From the NCBI RefSeq assembly GCF_900101115.1, contig NZ_FNFU01000018.1, forward strand, positions 1-56,832: a stretch of 56,832 nucleotides of DNA, read 5' to 3'. The stretch is from Cryobacterium psychrotolerans (lineage in GTDB: Bacteria > Actinomycetota > Actinomycetes > Actinomycetales > Microbacteriaceae). A program made the position numbers and the translations under genes. Under the pieces are notes generated by a model, which saw nothing but the letters and a program-made list of their open reading frames with translations, did no database searches and was not told the DNA's origin. Below, one piece after another: positions 22,457 through 30,519 of this stretch (position 1 is its first letter; each line of letters opens with the position of its first letter).

Positions 22457-24240
22457 TGGGCGTCTGCGGGCACCTCGACCGGGCGGCCGTCCTGCAGGGC
22501 GCGCAGGGCCGGGATGCCGACCGGCTCGGCCGAAAGCAGGGGGACAACGGCCAGCCTGTCCGCGTAGCGGCTCTGCACCTGGTCGATCTCTGCCAGCTCG
22601 TTCGCGGCCCGCGCCCGGAGGAAGGGGGAGTCCGGCGCCGCGGCCGCGATTGAGTTGTTGATGATCCAGGCCCACGGCGTGATGCCGGCGCGGCGCAGGT
22701 CTTCCTGCAGCTCGGCTGCCTCGAGCACCGGGGTGGTCTCGGCGAGGGTGACGAGCAGCACCTTCGTCTGCTCCGGGTCCTGCAGCTTCATCATCGGGGT
22801 GGTGAGGTGCATGGTGCTCCCGACCTGGCGCTTGACCTCCCGGTCGTAGGAGCCGGTCGCGTCGAGGAGGAGCAGGGTGTGGCCGGTCGGCGCCGTGTCC
22901 ATCACCACGAATTTGCTCTTCGCCTCCCGGATGACGCGGGAGAACGCCTGGAACACGGCGATCTCCTCGGTGCACGGGGAGCGGAGGTCCTCCGCCAGCA
23001 TGGCCAGGCCCTGCTCGTCGAGGTGGGCGCCCTTGCTGCGCATGACCGAGTCGGTGTAGCGCTGGATCTCTACGGCGGGGTCGATGCGGGAGACTTCGAG
23101 GTTGTCGGCGCCGCCGTGGAGGGTGTCGGCCAGGTGCGCAGCGGGGTCCGTCGTCGTCAGGTGCACCGGGAGTCCGCGATCGGCGAGGGCGACGGCGATG
23201 GCTGCCGCCATGGTGGTCTTGCCGACGCCGCCCTTGCCCATCAGCATGACGAGCCCGTGGCCTGCGGCGGCGATGTCGTCAACGAGGGCCGACAGCGGCG
23301 CGTCCGGCGTGACCAGCGAGGCATCCGCGGGGTCGGTGGGGGAGTTCCCGGGCTGGAGCAGGCTCCGCAGGGCGGGCAGGCCCACCATGTTGTTGCTCTT
23401 CAGGTCGATGTGGTCCGTCGGCAGCGCTTTCACGGCCTCGGACATGTCCGCGAGGGCGAGGCGTTCGCGGCTGTGGATGGACGTCGCCAGGGGGTCGGTC
23501 CCCGCGACGTCGGCGGGAAGGATGCCGTTGACGACCAGATACTGGTTGCCCATGCCGATCGCGGCCAGTTCCGTGTGGGTTCGGGCTGCCTCCTGCAGCG
23601 TGGACTGCTGGGCCCGGGCGACCAGGACCAGCCGGGTGCGCGCCGGGTCGGCGAGGGCGGAGACGGCTTCGGCGTAGATCGCCCGCTGCTTTTCCAGCCC
23701 GGAGAGCGGGCCCAGGCAGGAGGGGTCACCCTTGCCTTCGTTGAGGAAGTCCGTCCAGGATCCCGGCAGCCGCAGCAGCCGGATCGTGTGGCCGGTCGGG
23801 GCCGTGTCGAAGATGATGTGGTCGTAGGCGGCGGTCCAGGCGGCATCCGTGAGGAGGTCGGTGAACTCGTTGAACGAGGCGATTTCGGTGGTGCAGGCGC
23901 CGGAGAGCTGTTCCTCGATCGAGGCGACGGCCGCGGCCGGGAGCACGCCGCGTACCGGTCCGACGATGCGTTCCCGGTACTGCTGCACGGCCTGCTCCGG
24001 ATCGATTTCCAGCGCGGACAGACCTGGCACGGAGTCGATCGGGGTCACGGTGTTGCCGATGGTGACGCCGAAGACCTGGCCCACGTTGGAGGCCGGGTCG
24101 GTGCTGACGAGCAGAACGGATGCCCCGGCATCGGCCAGACGCACGGCCGTCGCGCACGCGACGGAGGTCTTGCCGACCCCGCCCTTGCCGGTGAAGAAGA
24201 GGAAGCGCGGGGCGGCGTCGAGGAACTTCAGAGCAGTCAT
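22450..24240 (-). CDS. arsA: Arsenite-stimulated ATPase ArsA
   Basis: ATG 24240; 596 residues, full two-lobed ArsA. P-loops: FFTGKGGVGKTSVACATAVR (18-26) and LMGKGGVGKTTMAAAIAVAL in the second half. Both DTAPTGHT switch motifs are present. All three metalloid cysteines of the E. coli enzyme have counterparts (LSGACTTEIASF, GDPSCLGPLSG, RSPCTEEIAVF). ArsA normally drives the ArsB arsenite channel and takes As(III) from ArsD. arsD lies 7 bp upstream, but no arsB or acr3 gene exists in this island. Confidence 0.95.
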   Translation of the reverse strand: MTALKFLDAAPRFLFFTGKGGVGKTSVACATAVRLADAGASVLLVSTDPASNVGQVFGVTIGNTVTPIDSVPGLSALEIDPEQAVQQYRERIVGPVRGVLPAAAVASIEEQLSGACTTEIASFNEFTDLLTDAAWTAAYDHIIFDTAPTGHTIRLLRLPGSWTDFLNEGKGDPSCLGPLSGLEKQRAIYAEAVSALADPARTRLVLVARAQQSTLQEAARTHTELAAIGMGNQYLVVNGILPADVAGTDPLATSIHSRERLALADMSEAVKALPTDHIDLKSNNMVGLPALRSLLQPGNSPTDPADASLVTPDAPLSALVDDIAAAGHGLVMLMGKGGVGKTTMAAAIAVALADRGLPVHLTTTDPAAHLADTLHGGADNLEVSRIDPAVEIQRYTDSVMRSKGAHLDEQGLAMLAEDLRSPCTEEIAVFQAFSRVIREAKSKFVVMDTAPTGHTLLLLDATGSYDREVKRQVGSTMHLTTPMMKLQDPEQTKVLLVTLAETTPVLEAAELQEDLRRAGITPWAWIINNSIAAAAPDSPFLRARAANELAEIDQVQSRYADRLAVVPLLSAEPVGIPALRALQDGRPVEVPADAQA

Positions 24241-24247
24241 TATCGTT

Positions 24248-24667
24248 CTAGCAGCAGCTGGTTCCGCCGCAGCAGGCGGAATCGCCTTGTTCCGTGGCGG
24301 CGGCCGCGGCGGTGGCCGTGGCGGTGGCCATGGGCAGCAATCGTGCCGCGGGGACCGGGGCAACGGCAAGGCCGGCCCAGCGGGCCAGCTCGGCGCGGGT
24401 CGGGTAGCGGCCGGTCAGCACGGTGGCGCCGTTGACGAGCACGACGGGGAGCCCTTCCTCGCCGGCCGTGTGCAGGAAGGTGCGGGCGGTGTCGTTTTCG
24501 GCGAAAGCCAGCGGCTCCTGGGCGAGGTTGAACCGTGCGACGTCGCCACCTTCGGTGCGTACCCAGTCCATGTCGGCCGAGAACGTGATGAGCTGCTGGT
24601 CGACGTCCACGCCGCAGATGCCCGTGCCGCAGCACAGACCGGGTTCGAAGATCTGGATGTTAGTCAT
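24248..24667 (-). CDS. arsD: Arsenite metallochaperone ArsD
   Basis: ATG 24667; 139 residues. Cys12, Cys13 and Cys18 (IFEPGLCCGTGICGVDVD) are the arsenite-transfer triad of E. coli ArsD. The body reads LITFSADMDWVRTEGGDVAR, FNLAQEPLAFAENDTARTFL and GLPVVLVNGATVLTGRYPTR. After an alanine-rich stretch it ends CCGGTSCC, a second vicinal-cysteine pair found in many ArsD proteins. It delivers As(III) to ArsA encoded next. An ArsR-type palindrome lies 67 bp upstream, giving arsDA its own promoter. Confidence 0.93.
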   Translation of the reverse strand: MTNIQIFEPGLCCGTGICGVDVDQQLITFSADMDWVRTEGGDVARFNLAQEPLAFAENDTARTFLHTAGEEGLPVVLVNGATVLTGRYPTRAELARWAGLAVAPVPAARLLPMATATATAAAAATEQGDSACCGGTSCC

Positions 24668-24733
24668 GAGTCAACCGTTCCTTAGTCGCCGTTGTCAGAG
24701 ACAGAATGCTCGTGGTGGCGGTCTGCCCACTAT

Positions 24734-24749
24734 ATCGACGGTTGTCGAT
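24734..24749. promoter_or_regulatory. ArsR box upstream of arsDA
   Basis: ATCGACGGTTGTCGAT: 6-bp arms around GGTT. The same pattern, AT(C/T)GA(C/T)N4GTC(G/A)AT, occurs twice more in the island (29278-29293 and 29315-29330), always upstream of ars genes. Confidence 0.72.
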
Positions 24750-24820
24750 GCAGCGCAACGTGTGGACCTGCCAATCGCCGGTGTACTTCAGGCCGGGGAG
24801 GCCGTCCGCCGTGAGGGGAC

Positions 24821-25795
24821 TCAGGCCGTGACGGATGGCGCCGCCTCGTGTCGCTCGTACGAGGCCAGTCCGTGCGCCGAGAGGTAGTGTTCGGCGTCCA
24901 GGGCGGCGGCGCAGCCCGTGCCGGCGGCGGTGACCGCCTGGCGGTAGCGGCGGTCGACCAGGTCGCCGCAGGCGAAAACGCCGGGAAGATTCGTTTCGGT
25001 GGTCGGGTGGCCCACGAGCACGTAACCGTCGGCGTCGAGGTTCACCTGGCCGGTGACGAGTTCGCTGCGAGGGTCGTGCCCAATCGCGATGAACAGCCCG
25101 GTGGCACCCATCGCGGAGAGCTCACCGGTCACGGTGTCGCGCAGCGTCAGGCCGGTCAGGGTCTCGTCGCCGGTGGCCTCGACGACTTCGCTGTTCCAGC
25201 GGGGGTGGATCTTCGGATTCGCCAGGGCGCGTTCCTGCATGATCTTCGAGCCCCGGAACGAGTCCCGGCGGTGGATCAGGGTCACGGAGTCGGCGAAGCG
25301 GGTGAGGAACATGGCTTCCTCCAGCGCGGAGTCGCCGCCACCGACGACGGCGATGTCCTGGCCGCGGAAGAAGAATCCGTCGCAGGTGGCGCACCAGGAC
25401 ACACCGTGCCCGGTGAGGTGTTCCTCCCCTTTCACTCCCAGTTTCCGGTAGGCGGAGCCCATGGCGAGCACGACGGCGTGCGCCTGATAGGTGGTTCCGT
25501 TGCCGGTTGTGACGGTCTTGATGTCGCCGGTCAGGTCGACAGTGACGGCATCGTCATAGACGAGCCGTGCGCCGAATCGCTCGGCCTGCGCGCGCATCTC
25601 CTCCATCAGGTCGGGTCCCATGATCCCGTCGCGGAATCCGGGGAAATTCTCGACCTCCGTGGTGGTCATCAGGGCGCCACCCATCTCGACGGAGCTCGTG
25701 AGCACGACCGGATCAAGCCCGGCGCGGGCCAGATAGGTCGCCGCGGTGTAGCCGGCCGGGCCGGACCCGACGACGATCACGTTTTCGACGCTCAT
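24821..25795 (-). CDS. trxB: Thioredoxin-disulfide reductase
   Basis: ATG 25795 overlaps the stop of the upstream arsC-type gene (ATGA); 324 residues. FAD motif [20 protein letters not shown], redox-active CATCDG (in [20 protein letters not shown]), NADPH motif [20 protein letters not shown] and C-terminal [20 protein letters not shown]. It regenerates reduced thioredoxin, presumably the electron source for the neighbouring arsenate reductases. A trxB placed inside ars operons is well known. Confidence 0.93.
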   Translation of the reverse strand: MSVENVIVVGSGPAGYTAATYLARAGLDPVVLTSSVEMGGALMTTTEVENFPGFRDGIMGPDLMEEMRAQAERFGARLVYDDAVTVDLTGDIKTVTTGNGTTYQAHAVVLAMGSAYRKLGVKGEEHLTGHGVSWCATCDGFFFRGQDIAVVGGGDSALEEAMFLTRFADSVTLIHRRDSFRGSKIMQERALANPKIHPRWNSEVVEATGDETLTGLTLRDTVTGELSAMGATGLFIAIGHDPRSELVTGQVNLDADGYVLVGHPTTETNLPGVFACGDLVDRRYRQAVTAAGTGCAAALDAEHYLSAHGLASYERHEAAPSVTA

Positions 25796-26457
25796 GCTTG
25801 TTTGTCCTTTGGGGAGAGTGTTTCGAGGAGGTGCTCGACCCGGTCCTTGATCTGGTCGCGAATCACGCGGACCTCGTCGAGCGGCAAGTCAGCAGGATCC
25901 GTGAGCGCCCAGTCCTGGTACTGCTTGCCGGGGTAGATCGGGCAGGCGTCACCGCACCCCATGGTGATGACGACGTCTGCGGCCTGCACGACGTCGTCGG
26001 TGAGCGGTTTCGGGAACGCCTCGCTGAAATCGAGTCCGATTTCGGCCATCACCGCCACGACCTGCGGGTTGAGTTCAGGGGAGGGCGCGGAGCCCGCGGA
26101 ACGTACGTGAACGGCCCCACCGGAGAGCGCGTTGGTGAGCACGGCCGCCATCTGGGACCGGCCGGCGTTTTGCTCGCAGACGAACAACACCTCGGGAACC
26201 GGGTGCTCGATGGCGCCTTTGGCCTGCGCGAGCGCGGTCAAACGGTCCGTGGCGAACCGGATCGTGTTCGTCACCAGGTACGCCTTCACTTTCGACGTGC
26301 GCAGCAGCGACACGTAGGACTCGAGCACATAGCGCTCGATCGTTTCGGCGCCGAAGACGCCGGCGAACTTCACGGTCAGGTCCCGGGCGAGGCGCTTCAG
26401 GTGCTCCTCCGGAAAGGTCAGGCCCGGCAGGGCCCGGTGCGCGCCGGCGTCGCTCAT
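25792..26457 (-). CDS. arsC: Arsenate reductase with N-terminal three-helix dimerisation domain
   Basis: ATG 26457; 221 residues. Residues 15-80 form a helical bundle ([40 protein letters not shown]). From about 88 a low-molecular-weight phosphatase fold follows: [20 protein letters not shown] (P-loop Cys94-Arg100) and [20 protein letters not shown] with redox cysteines, then DWALTDPA (catalytic Asp). It reduces arsenate to arsenite, probably with thioredoxin or mycothiol/mycoredoxin. Twelve bp separate it from the shorter arsC upstream. Confidence 0.92.
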   Translation of the reverse strand: MSDAGAHRALPGLTFPEEHLKRLARDLTVKFAGVFGAETIERYVLESYVSLLRTSKVKAYLVTNTIRFATDRLTALAQAKGAIEHPVPEVLFVCEQNAGRSQMAAVLTNALSGGAVHVRSAGSAPSPELNPQVVAVMAEIGLDFSEAFPKPLTDDVVQAADVVITMGCGDACPIYPGKQYQDWALTDPADLPLDEVRVIRDQIKDRVEHLLETLSPKDKQA

Positions 26458-26469
26458 TGTTCGCGCGTC

Positions 26470-26880
26470 TTAGGCCGCGGCGGGAAGGATCTCGGCGAGC
26501 AGCTTCTCGATCCGTGCCTTGATCTCGTCACGGATCGGGCGGACCGACTCGATGCCCTGGCCGGCCGGGTCGTCGAGTTCCCAGTCCTCGTAACGCTTGC
26601 CGGGGAAGATCGGGCAGACGTCGCCGCAGCCCATGGTGATCACCACATCGGATTCCTTCACGGCGTCCGTGGTGAGCACCTTGGGCACGTTACCGGCGAT
26701 GTCGATGCCCTCTTCGGCCATGGCCTCGATCGCAACCGGGTTGATCTGGTCTTTGGGGGCGGAGCCCGCGGAGAGAACCTCAACGCGGCCGTGGGACAGG
26801 GCGGCCAGGTAGCCGGCGGCCATCTGCGAACGGCCTGCGTTGTGGACGCAGACGAAAAGTACGGTGGGCTTGTCAGGCAT
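26470..26880 (-). CDS. arsC: Arsenate reductase ArsC (LMW-phosphatase type)
   Basis: ATG 26880; 136 residues. [20 protein letters not shown] gives the C(X)5R P-loop at Cys11-Arg17; [20 protein letters not shown] holds the later cysteines and DWELDDPA the acid Asp. It is the minimal arsenate reductase; the next gene has the same fold with an extra helical domain. The upstream palindrome at 26915-26932 suggests its own metalloid-responsive promoter. Confidence 0.93.
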   Translation of the reverse strand: MPDKPTVLFVCVHNAGRSQMAAGYLAALSHGRVEVLSAGSAPKDQINPVAIEAMAEEGIDIAGNVPKVLTTDAVKESDVVITMGCGDVCPIFPGKRYEDWELDDPAGQGIESVRPIRDEIKARIEKLLAEILPAAA

Positions 26881-26914
26881 GGCGTTTCCTTTGCTCGTGG
26901 CGGCTTGACTAAAG

Positions 26915-26932
26915 CATAGACGGCCATCTATG
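26915..26932. promoter_or_regulatory. Palindrome upstream of arsC, different from the other ArsR boxes
   Basis: CATAGACGGCCATCTATG: arms CATAGA and TCTATG around CGGCCA, 35 bp before the arsC start. It does not match the ATCGAC-N4-GTCGAT boxes of the same island, so a second regulator, perhaps the ArsR-ArsC fusion encoded just upstream, may read it. Confidence 0.55.
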
Positions 26933-26957
26933 GGTTGTGAAGAGTTCAGACGGAAAT

Positions 26958-27899
26958 TCAGCTGCCGTTCACCCTGGCGGCCGACATCTCAATCTCGGTC
27001 AGCAGGTCACGCACTCGCCGGGTGATGTCGTCGCGAACCGCGCGCACGCCGTCGAGGGGCAGGCCGACCGGGTCGGCGAGATCCCAGTCGAGGTAGCGGC
27101 GGCCGGGGTAGACGGGGCAGGCGTCGCCGCAGCCCATCGTGATCACGTAGTCGGCGGCGCGCACGACTTCGTCGGTCAGCGGTTTGGGGTACTCGCCGGC
27201 GATCGGGATGCCGACCTCGTCGAGCACGTTGATCACGAGCGGATTCACGAGCTCGGCGGGCTCGGACCCTGCGGTCCTGACGCGCACTCGGTCCCCGGCG
27301 AGCGACCGAAGGATCGCGGAGGCCATTTGGGACCGTCCGGCGTTCTGCACGCAGACGAAGAGCACCTCGGGCGTCTCGTCGGTGACCAGGTTTTCGACGG
27401 TCGCCAGGGCGCTGAGCCGTTCACCGGCGAACCGGCTGGTGAGGGACGGCAGGTAGCGGGTGATTCGGGCTCGCTCGGCCAGGAGCGCGTAGCTTTCCCC
27501 GACATAGCGGTCGATTGTCTCCACGGAGAAAACGCCGCGGAATCGCATCGCGAGGTCCTCGGTGATGCGCTCCAGCACCGCCGGTGCCAGCGGAATCGGT
27601 GGCGCACCCCGGCGCGCGCGCAGCACCTCGGTCACGTCCGCCTGTCGGCCCGGCGCGACGGAATACCAGGCGACGCGGCCGTCCTGCTCGCGCTCGAGGA
27701 GACCCTCTTCGACCATGACCCGCATGTGGTGGCTCACGGTCGGCTGGCTCAGCCCCAGCGCAGTGGCGAGCTGTCCGACGAGGGCACGGCCGCCGGGACT
27801 GTCGACGACCATCCCGAGCAGCTGCACCCTGGTCGGATCCGTCAGCACCTTCAGGCTCCGGGCGATACCTGCAGCGGCGTCGCGAGTCGGAATGGCCAT
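26958..27899 (-). CDS. ArsR-ArsC fusion: arsenic repressor joined to arsenate reductase
   Basis: ATG 27899; 313 residues in three parts. Residues 1-95 are an ArsR winged helix (SLKVLTDPTRVQLLGMVVDS, ALGLSQPTVSHHMRVMVEEG, GRVAWYSVAPG). Residues 105-170 are the three-helix bundle (VLERITEDLAMRFRGVFSVE). From about 178 an arsenate reductase follows: [20 protein letters not shown] (Cys183) and [20 protein letters not shown]. The reductase half is close to the stand-alone protein at 25792-26457. The DNA-binding half has no Cys pair in the usual ELxCVC place, so metalloid sensing, if any, may come from the enzyme half. Confidence 0.92.
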   Translation of the reverse strand: MAIPTRDAAAGIARSLKVLTDPTRVQLLGMVVDSPGGRALVGQLATALGLSQPTVSHHMRVMVEEGLLEREQDGRVAWYSVAPGRQADVTEVLRARRGAPPIPLAPAVLERITEDLAMRFRGVFSVETIDRYVGESYALLAERARITRYLPSLTSRFAGERLSALATVENLVTDETPEVLFVCVQNAGRSQMASAILRSLAGDRVRVRTAGSEPAELVNPLVINVLDEVGIPIAGEYPKPLTDEVVRAADYVITMGCGDACPVYPGRRYLDWDLADPVGLPLDGVRAVRDDITRRVRDLLTEIEMSAARVNGS

Positions 27900-27944
27900 G
27901 AGCGTGAGTATAATCGGGCGAGTGCCGCCGCAGCCTGTGGTGCA

Positions 27945-29258
27945 TCAGCAGCAGCTCGACGCGCCGCCACCGCCGGTGGAGCAGACGCCGGTGACCGGGA
28001 GAACGAGCTGCACCTGCCGGGCGGCAACACGGTTGCCCGCGAGTTCGTCCGCGATCGAGCGCACCTGCTCGTAACCGGTCGCGAGGAGGAACGTGGGCGC
28101 GCGTCCGTAGCTCTTCATGCCGACGATGAAGAAATCCCGCTCGGGCTGGGTCAGCTCGGCCACCCCGTGCGGCGACACGGTGCCGCAGCTGTGCAGGTTC
28201 GGGTCGATCAGCGGAGCGAGGGCAGCGGGGGCCTCCACGATCTCATCGAGGGAGAGACGGATCTCGCGCAGCATGTCGAGGTTGGGCCGGAATCCGGTCG
28301 CATTCACGATGACATCCGCGCGGACGTGTTCCAGGCCTCCGCGGCGGTTTCCGACGATGTCGACGCCGTCGCCGTCTCGCTCCAGTCCGACGATTTCGAA
28401 TCCGTCCACCTGGCTGATCGCGCCGGATTCGGCGAGGCGGCTGACGGAAGCCCCGATCGACGCGCGAGCCTGAAGCTCGTCGTCGGCCGAGCCGAACACT
28501 CGCACCGCTGCTGTGTTGCGAATGATCCAGGTCACGGTAGTGCCGGGCTCATCTCGCGCAAGTTGCGCCAGGTTGATCAGGGTGTTGGCCGCGGAGTGCC
28601 CCGCTCCGACGACGGCCGTGTGCTTGCGGGCGAAACGGTGACGTTCGGCGCCGAGGACGTCGGGCAGGGCATGGCTGACGAGGTCGGCGACGCCTCCAAA
28701 TCCCAGCGGGTCGAGGCCGTTCGAGCCCAGGCTGTTGGGGTTCAGGTACGTCCCGGAGGCGTCGATGACGGCGGCCGCGCGGACATCCGTGATCTCCCCG
28801 TCGACTCCGGCAAGGCGCAGGATGAATGCGCGGGATCCGCGGCCGACGGTGCGGGTGCGGTCCATCCCTTCACGGCTGACCGCTGTGACGGTCGTACCGG
28901 TGCGGATGCGGGACGCGATGGCGTCCAGGGCGGCCAACGGCTCGAGGTAGTGGGCGATCAGCTCGCTCCCGGTCGGAAGTGAGGACTCGTCGGGCTCGGT
29001 CCAGCCGCTGGCCAGCAGGAGTCGCCCGGCCGCGGGATCGACGAGATGCTTCCAAGGGGAGAACAGCCGGGTGTGCCCCCAGGCGGCCATGCTGCTGGCG
29101 ATGCTCTCGCCGGCCTCGTAGACGATGAAGTCGATGCCGCGCTCGTGCAATTGTGCGGCGGCGGCGAGCCCGATCGGTCCCGCGCCGATGATCGCCACGG
29201 GCAATGTGCCGAGGTGAAGGTTTCGGGCTGCAGGAGCCGTCAGGTCGATGAGTGTCAT
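27945..29258 (-). CDS. ArsO-like flavoprotein monooxygenase of the ars operon
   Basis: ATG 29258; 437 residues. FAD motif VAIIGAGPIGLAAAAQLHER (about 21-40), NAD(P)H motif HTAVVGAGHSAANTLINLAQ (about 213-232) and DVIVNATGFRPNLDMLREIR are typical of two-dinucleotide flavin monooxygenases. The tail ends CSTGGGGASSCC, three cysteines able to bind As(III), mirroring the ArsD C-terminus. ArsO-type proteins are regular ars operon members of unproven chemistry. It is first in the minus-strand operon; the ArsR box at 29278 is 20 bp before its ATG. Confidence 0.85.
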   Translation of the reverse strand: MTLIDLTAPAARNLHLGTLPVAIIGAGPIGLAAAAQLHERGIDFIVYEAGESIASSMAAWGHTRLFSPWKHLVDPAAGRLLLASGWTEPDESSLPTGSELIAHYLEPLAALDAIASRIRTGTTVTAVSREGMDRTRTVGRGSRAFILRLAGVDGEITDVRAAAVIDASGTYLNPNSLGSNGLDPLGFGGVADLVSHALPDVLGAERHRFARKHTAVVGAGHSAANTLINLAQLARDEPGTTVTWIIRNTAAVRVFGSADDELQARASIGASVSRLAESGAISQVDGFEIVGLERDGDGVDIVGNRRGGLEHVRADVIVNATGFRPNLDMLREIRLSLDEIVEAPAALAPLIDPNLHSCGTVSPHGVAELTQPERDFFIVGMKSYGRAPTFLLATGYEQVRSIADELAGNRVAARQVQLVLPVTGVCSTGGGGASSCC

Positions 29259-29277
29259 GTCGATGCCGTCCCTCTAT

Positions 29278-29293
29278 ATTGATTGTTGTCGAT
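29278..29293. promoter_or_regulatory. ArsR box before the flavoprotein gene
   Basis: ATTGATTGTTGTCGAT, an imperfect copy of the ATCGAC-N4-GTCGAT palindrome, 20 bp upstream of the minus-strand ATG at 29258. Confidence 0.7.
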
Positions 29294-29314
29294 GAATGAA
29301 TCCTGCCCCACAAT

Positions 29315-29330
29315 ATCGACAGATGTCAAT
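29315..29330. promoter_or_regulatory. ArsR box before arsR-aquaporin
   Basis: ATCGACAGATGTCAAT, 20 bp upstream of the arsR ATG at 29350. With the box at 29278 it brackets the divergent promoters symmetrically (37 bp between box starts). Confidence 0.72.
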
Positions 29331-29349
29331 GTTGACTTATGCTGGGCAC

Positions 29350-29700
29350 ATGTCCACTCCCACCTTGCTTCCGCTGGCCGAGACCGAGGTCTGCCGGGCT
29401 CCGCTGACCCGGCAGCCCCTTGACGCGGAGCAGGCGGTGGACCTCGCCCGTCTCCTGAAGGCCCTGGCCGATCCCGCGAGGTTGCGGTTGTTGTCGATCG
29501 TTGCGGCTTCCGAAGGCCAGCAGGCGTGCGTGTGCGACCTGACCGAGCCCGTCGGCCTCAGCCAGCCCACGATCTCTCACCACCTCAAGGTGCTCATGGA
29601 GGCGGGTTTCCTCAGCAGGTCCAAGCGCGGCACCTGGGCCTATTACGCCCTGGTCCCCGGGGCACTTGACTCCGTCGCGACCGTGCTCGTCACGGCATGA
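29350..29700 (+). CDS. arsR: Arsenic-responsive repressor ArsR
   Basis: ATG 29350, preferred over upstream in-frame codons because it starts 20 bp after the operator. The 116 residues contain LARLLKALADPARLRLLSIV, ACVCDLTEPVGLSQPTISHH and LKVLMEAGFLSRSKRGTWAY. Candidate As(III) ligands are Cys15 (TEVCRAP), Cys60 and Cys62 (ACVCDL), similar to the N-terminal-plus-helix Cys site of C. glutamicum ArsR. It should repress itself, the aquaporin and the divergent operon. Its stop overlaps the aquaporin start. Confidence 0.92.
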   Translation: MSTPTLLPLAETEVCRAPLTRQPLDAEQAVDLARLLKALADPARLRLLSIVAASEGQQACVCDLTEPVGLSQPTISHHLKVLMEAGFLSRSKRGTWAYYALVPGALDSVATVLVTA

Positions 29701-30416
29701 GCGAATTCGCCCGGCGAGTTTCTGCCGAGTTTCTGGGGAGCCTGCTGCTGGCCGCACTCGTCGTGGGTTCCGGCATCGCGGCGCAGCAGCTTTCCCCGAG
29801 CGACGTGGGATTGCAGCTGCTCCAGAACGCCCTCGCCACGGCGCTGGGACTGTTCGCGATCATTCTGATCTTCGCGCCGGTCAGTGGCGCCCACTTCAAC
29901 CCGGTCGTCTCTCTCGTCGACGCGGCGCTCGGGCACCGGGCCTGGCGCGACGTGGCGGCCTACGTGCCGGCGCAGATCCTCGGCTGCATCTCCGGAGCGG
30001 TCGTCGCGAACCTGATGTTCGGGCTTCCGGCTGCGAGCATCAGCGCGACCGAGCGCCTCACGGCCCCGCATCTGCTGGCTGAGGTCGTGGCCACCGCGGG
30101 ACTCGTGCTCGTGATCTTCGCTCTCGTCCGATCGGGCCGGGGTCACCTCGCGCCGGCCGCGGTCGGCGCCTACATCGGCGCCGCATACTTCTTCACGAGT
30201 TCCACCAGCTTCGCGAACCCGGCGATCACCATCGGCCGGATGTTCTCCGACACCTTCGCCGGCATCGCCCCGTCCGCAGCGCCGGGCTACATCGCCGCGC
30301 AGCTGGCCGGGGGACTGCTCGGCTTCGCCCTGGTGCGGCTCTTCTACCCGAGCGCCGGCCAGGGCGTCCGAGCCGCACAGGCGAAGGCCCCGGATCCGGC
30401 GGCGGCACTCCCGTAG
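29697..30416 (+). CDS. Aquaporin/aquaglyceroporin of the ars island (AqpS-like)
   Basis: ATG 29697 overlaps the arsR stop (ATGA); 239 residues with six hydrophobic helices. The first half-helix motif is HFNPVVS (NPV instead of NPA), the second SFANPAITIGR is canonical. Aquaglyceroporins conduct As(OH)3; in Sinorhizobium meliloti an ars-operon aquaporin, AqpS, acts with ArsC as the arsenite exit. Here, too, the channel is co-transcribed with arsR and no ArsB or Acr3 is encoded, so the same role is inferred. Confidence 0.9.
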   Translation: MSEFARRVSAEFLGSLLLAALVVGSGIAAQQLSPSDVGLQLLQNALATALGLFAIILIFAPVSGAHFNPVVSLVDAALGHRAWRDVAAYVPAQILGCISGAVVANLMFGLPAASISATERLTAPHLLAEVVATAGLVLVIFALVRSGRGHLAPAAVGAYIGAAYFFTSSTSFANPAITIGRMFSDTFAGIAPSAAPGYIAAQLAGGLLGFALVRLFYPSAGQGVRAAQAKAPDPAAALP

Positions 30417-30446
30417 GTTTCGGGCGCCGGGATCACAGGGCGACAA

Positions 30447-30462
30447 ATACCCCCTGGGGTAT
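30447..30462. promoter_or_regulatory. CsoR/CstR-type operator
   Basis: ATACCCCCTGGGGTAT: 7-bp arms ATACCCC/GGGGTAT. CsoR-family repressors (copper CsoR, persulfide CstR) recognise this kind of C-rich/G-rich palindrome. It overlaps a TATAGT hexamer (30460-30465) usable as -10, so binding would block the DUF4395 promoter. No csoR or cstR gene is in the window. Confidence 0.7.
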
Positions 30463-30519
30463 AGTTCATCCTGTTCGAGGCAGTCAACGAAGGAGAACTC
30501 CCATGTGCGGTGCAGCCGA

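Noticed and set aside
22807..24435. Plus-strand open frame of 542 codons opposite arsA
   Set aside because: Antisense shadow of arsA; Gly/Arg-rich with no recognisable domain.
26937..28982. Plus-strand open frame of 681 codons across the ars genes
   Set aside because: It spans two real minus-strand genes and the gap between them, which no true gene would do here.
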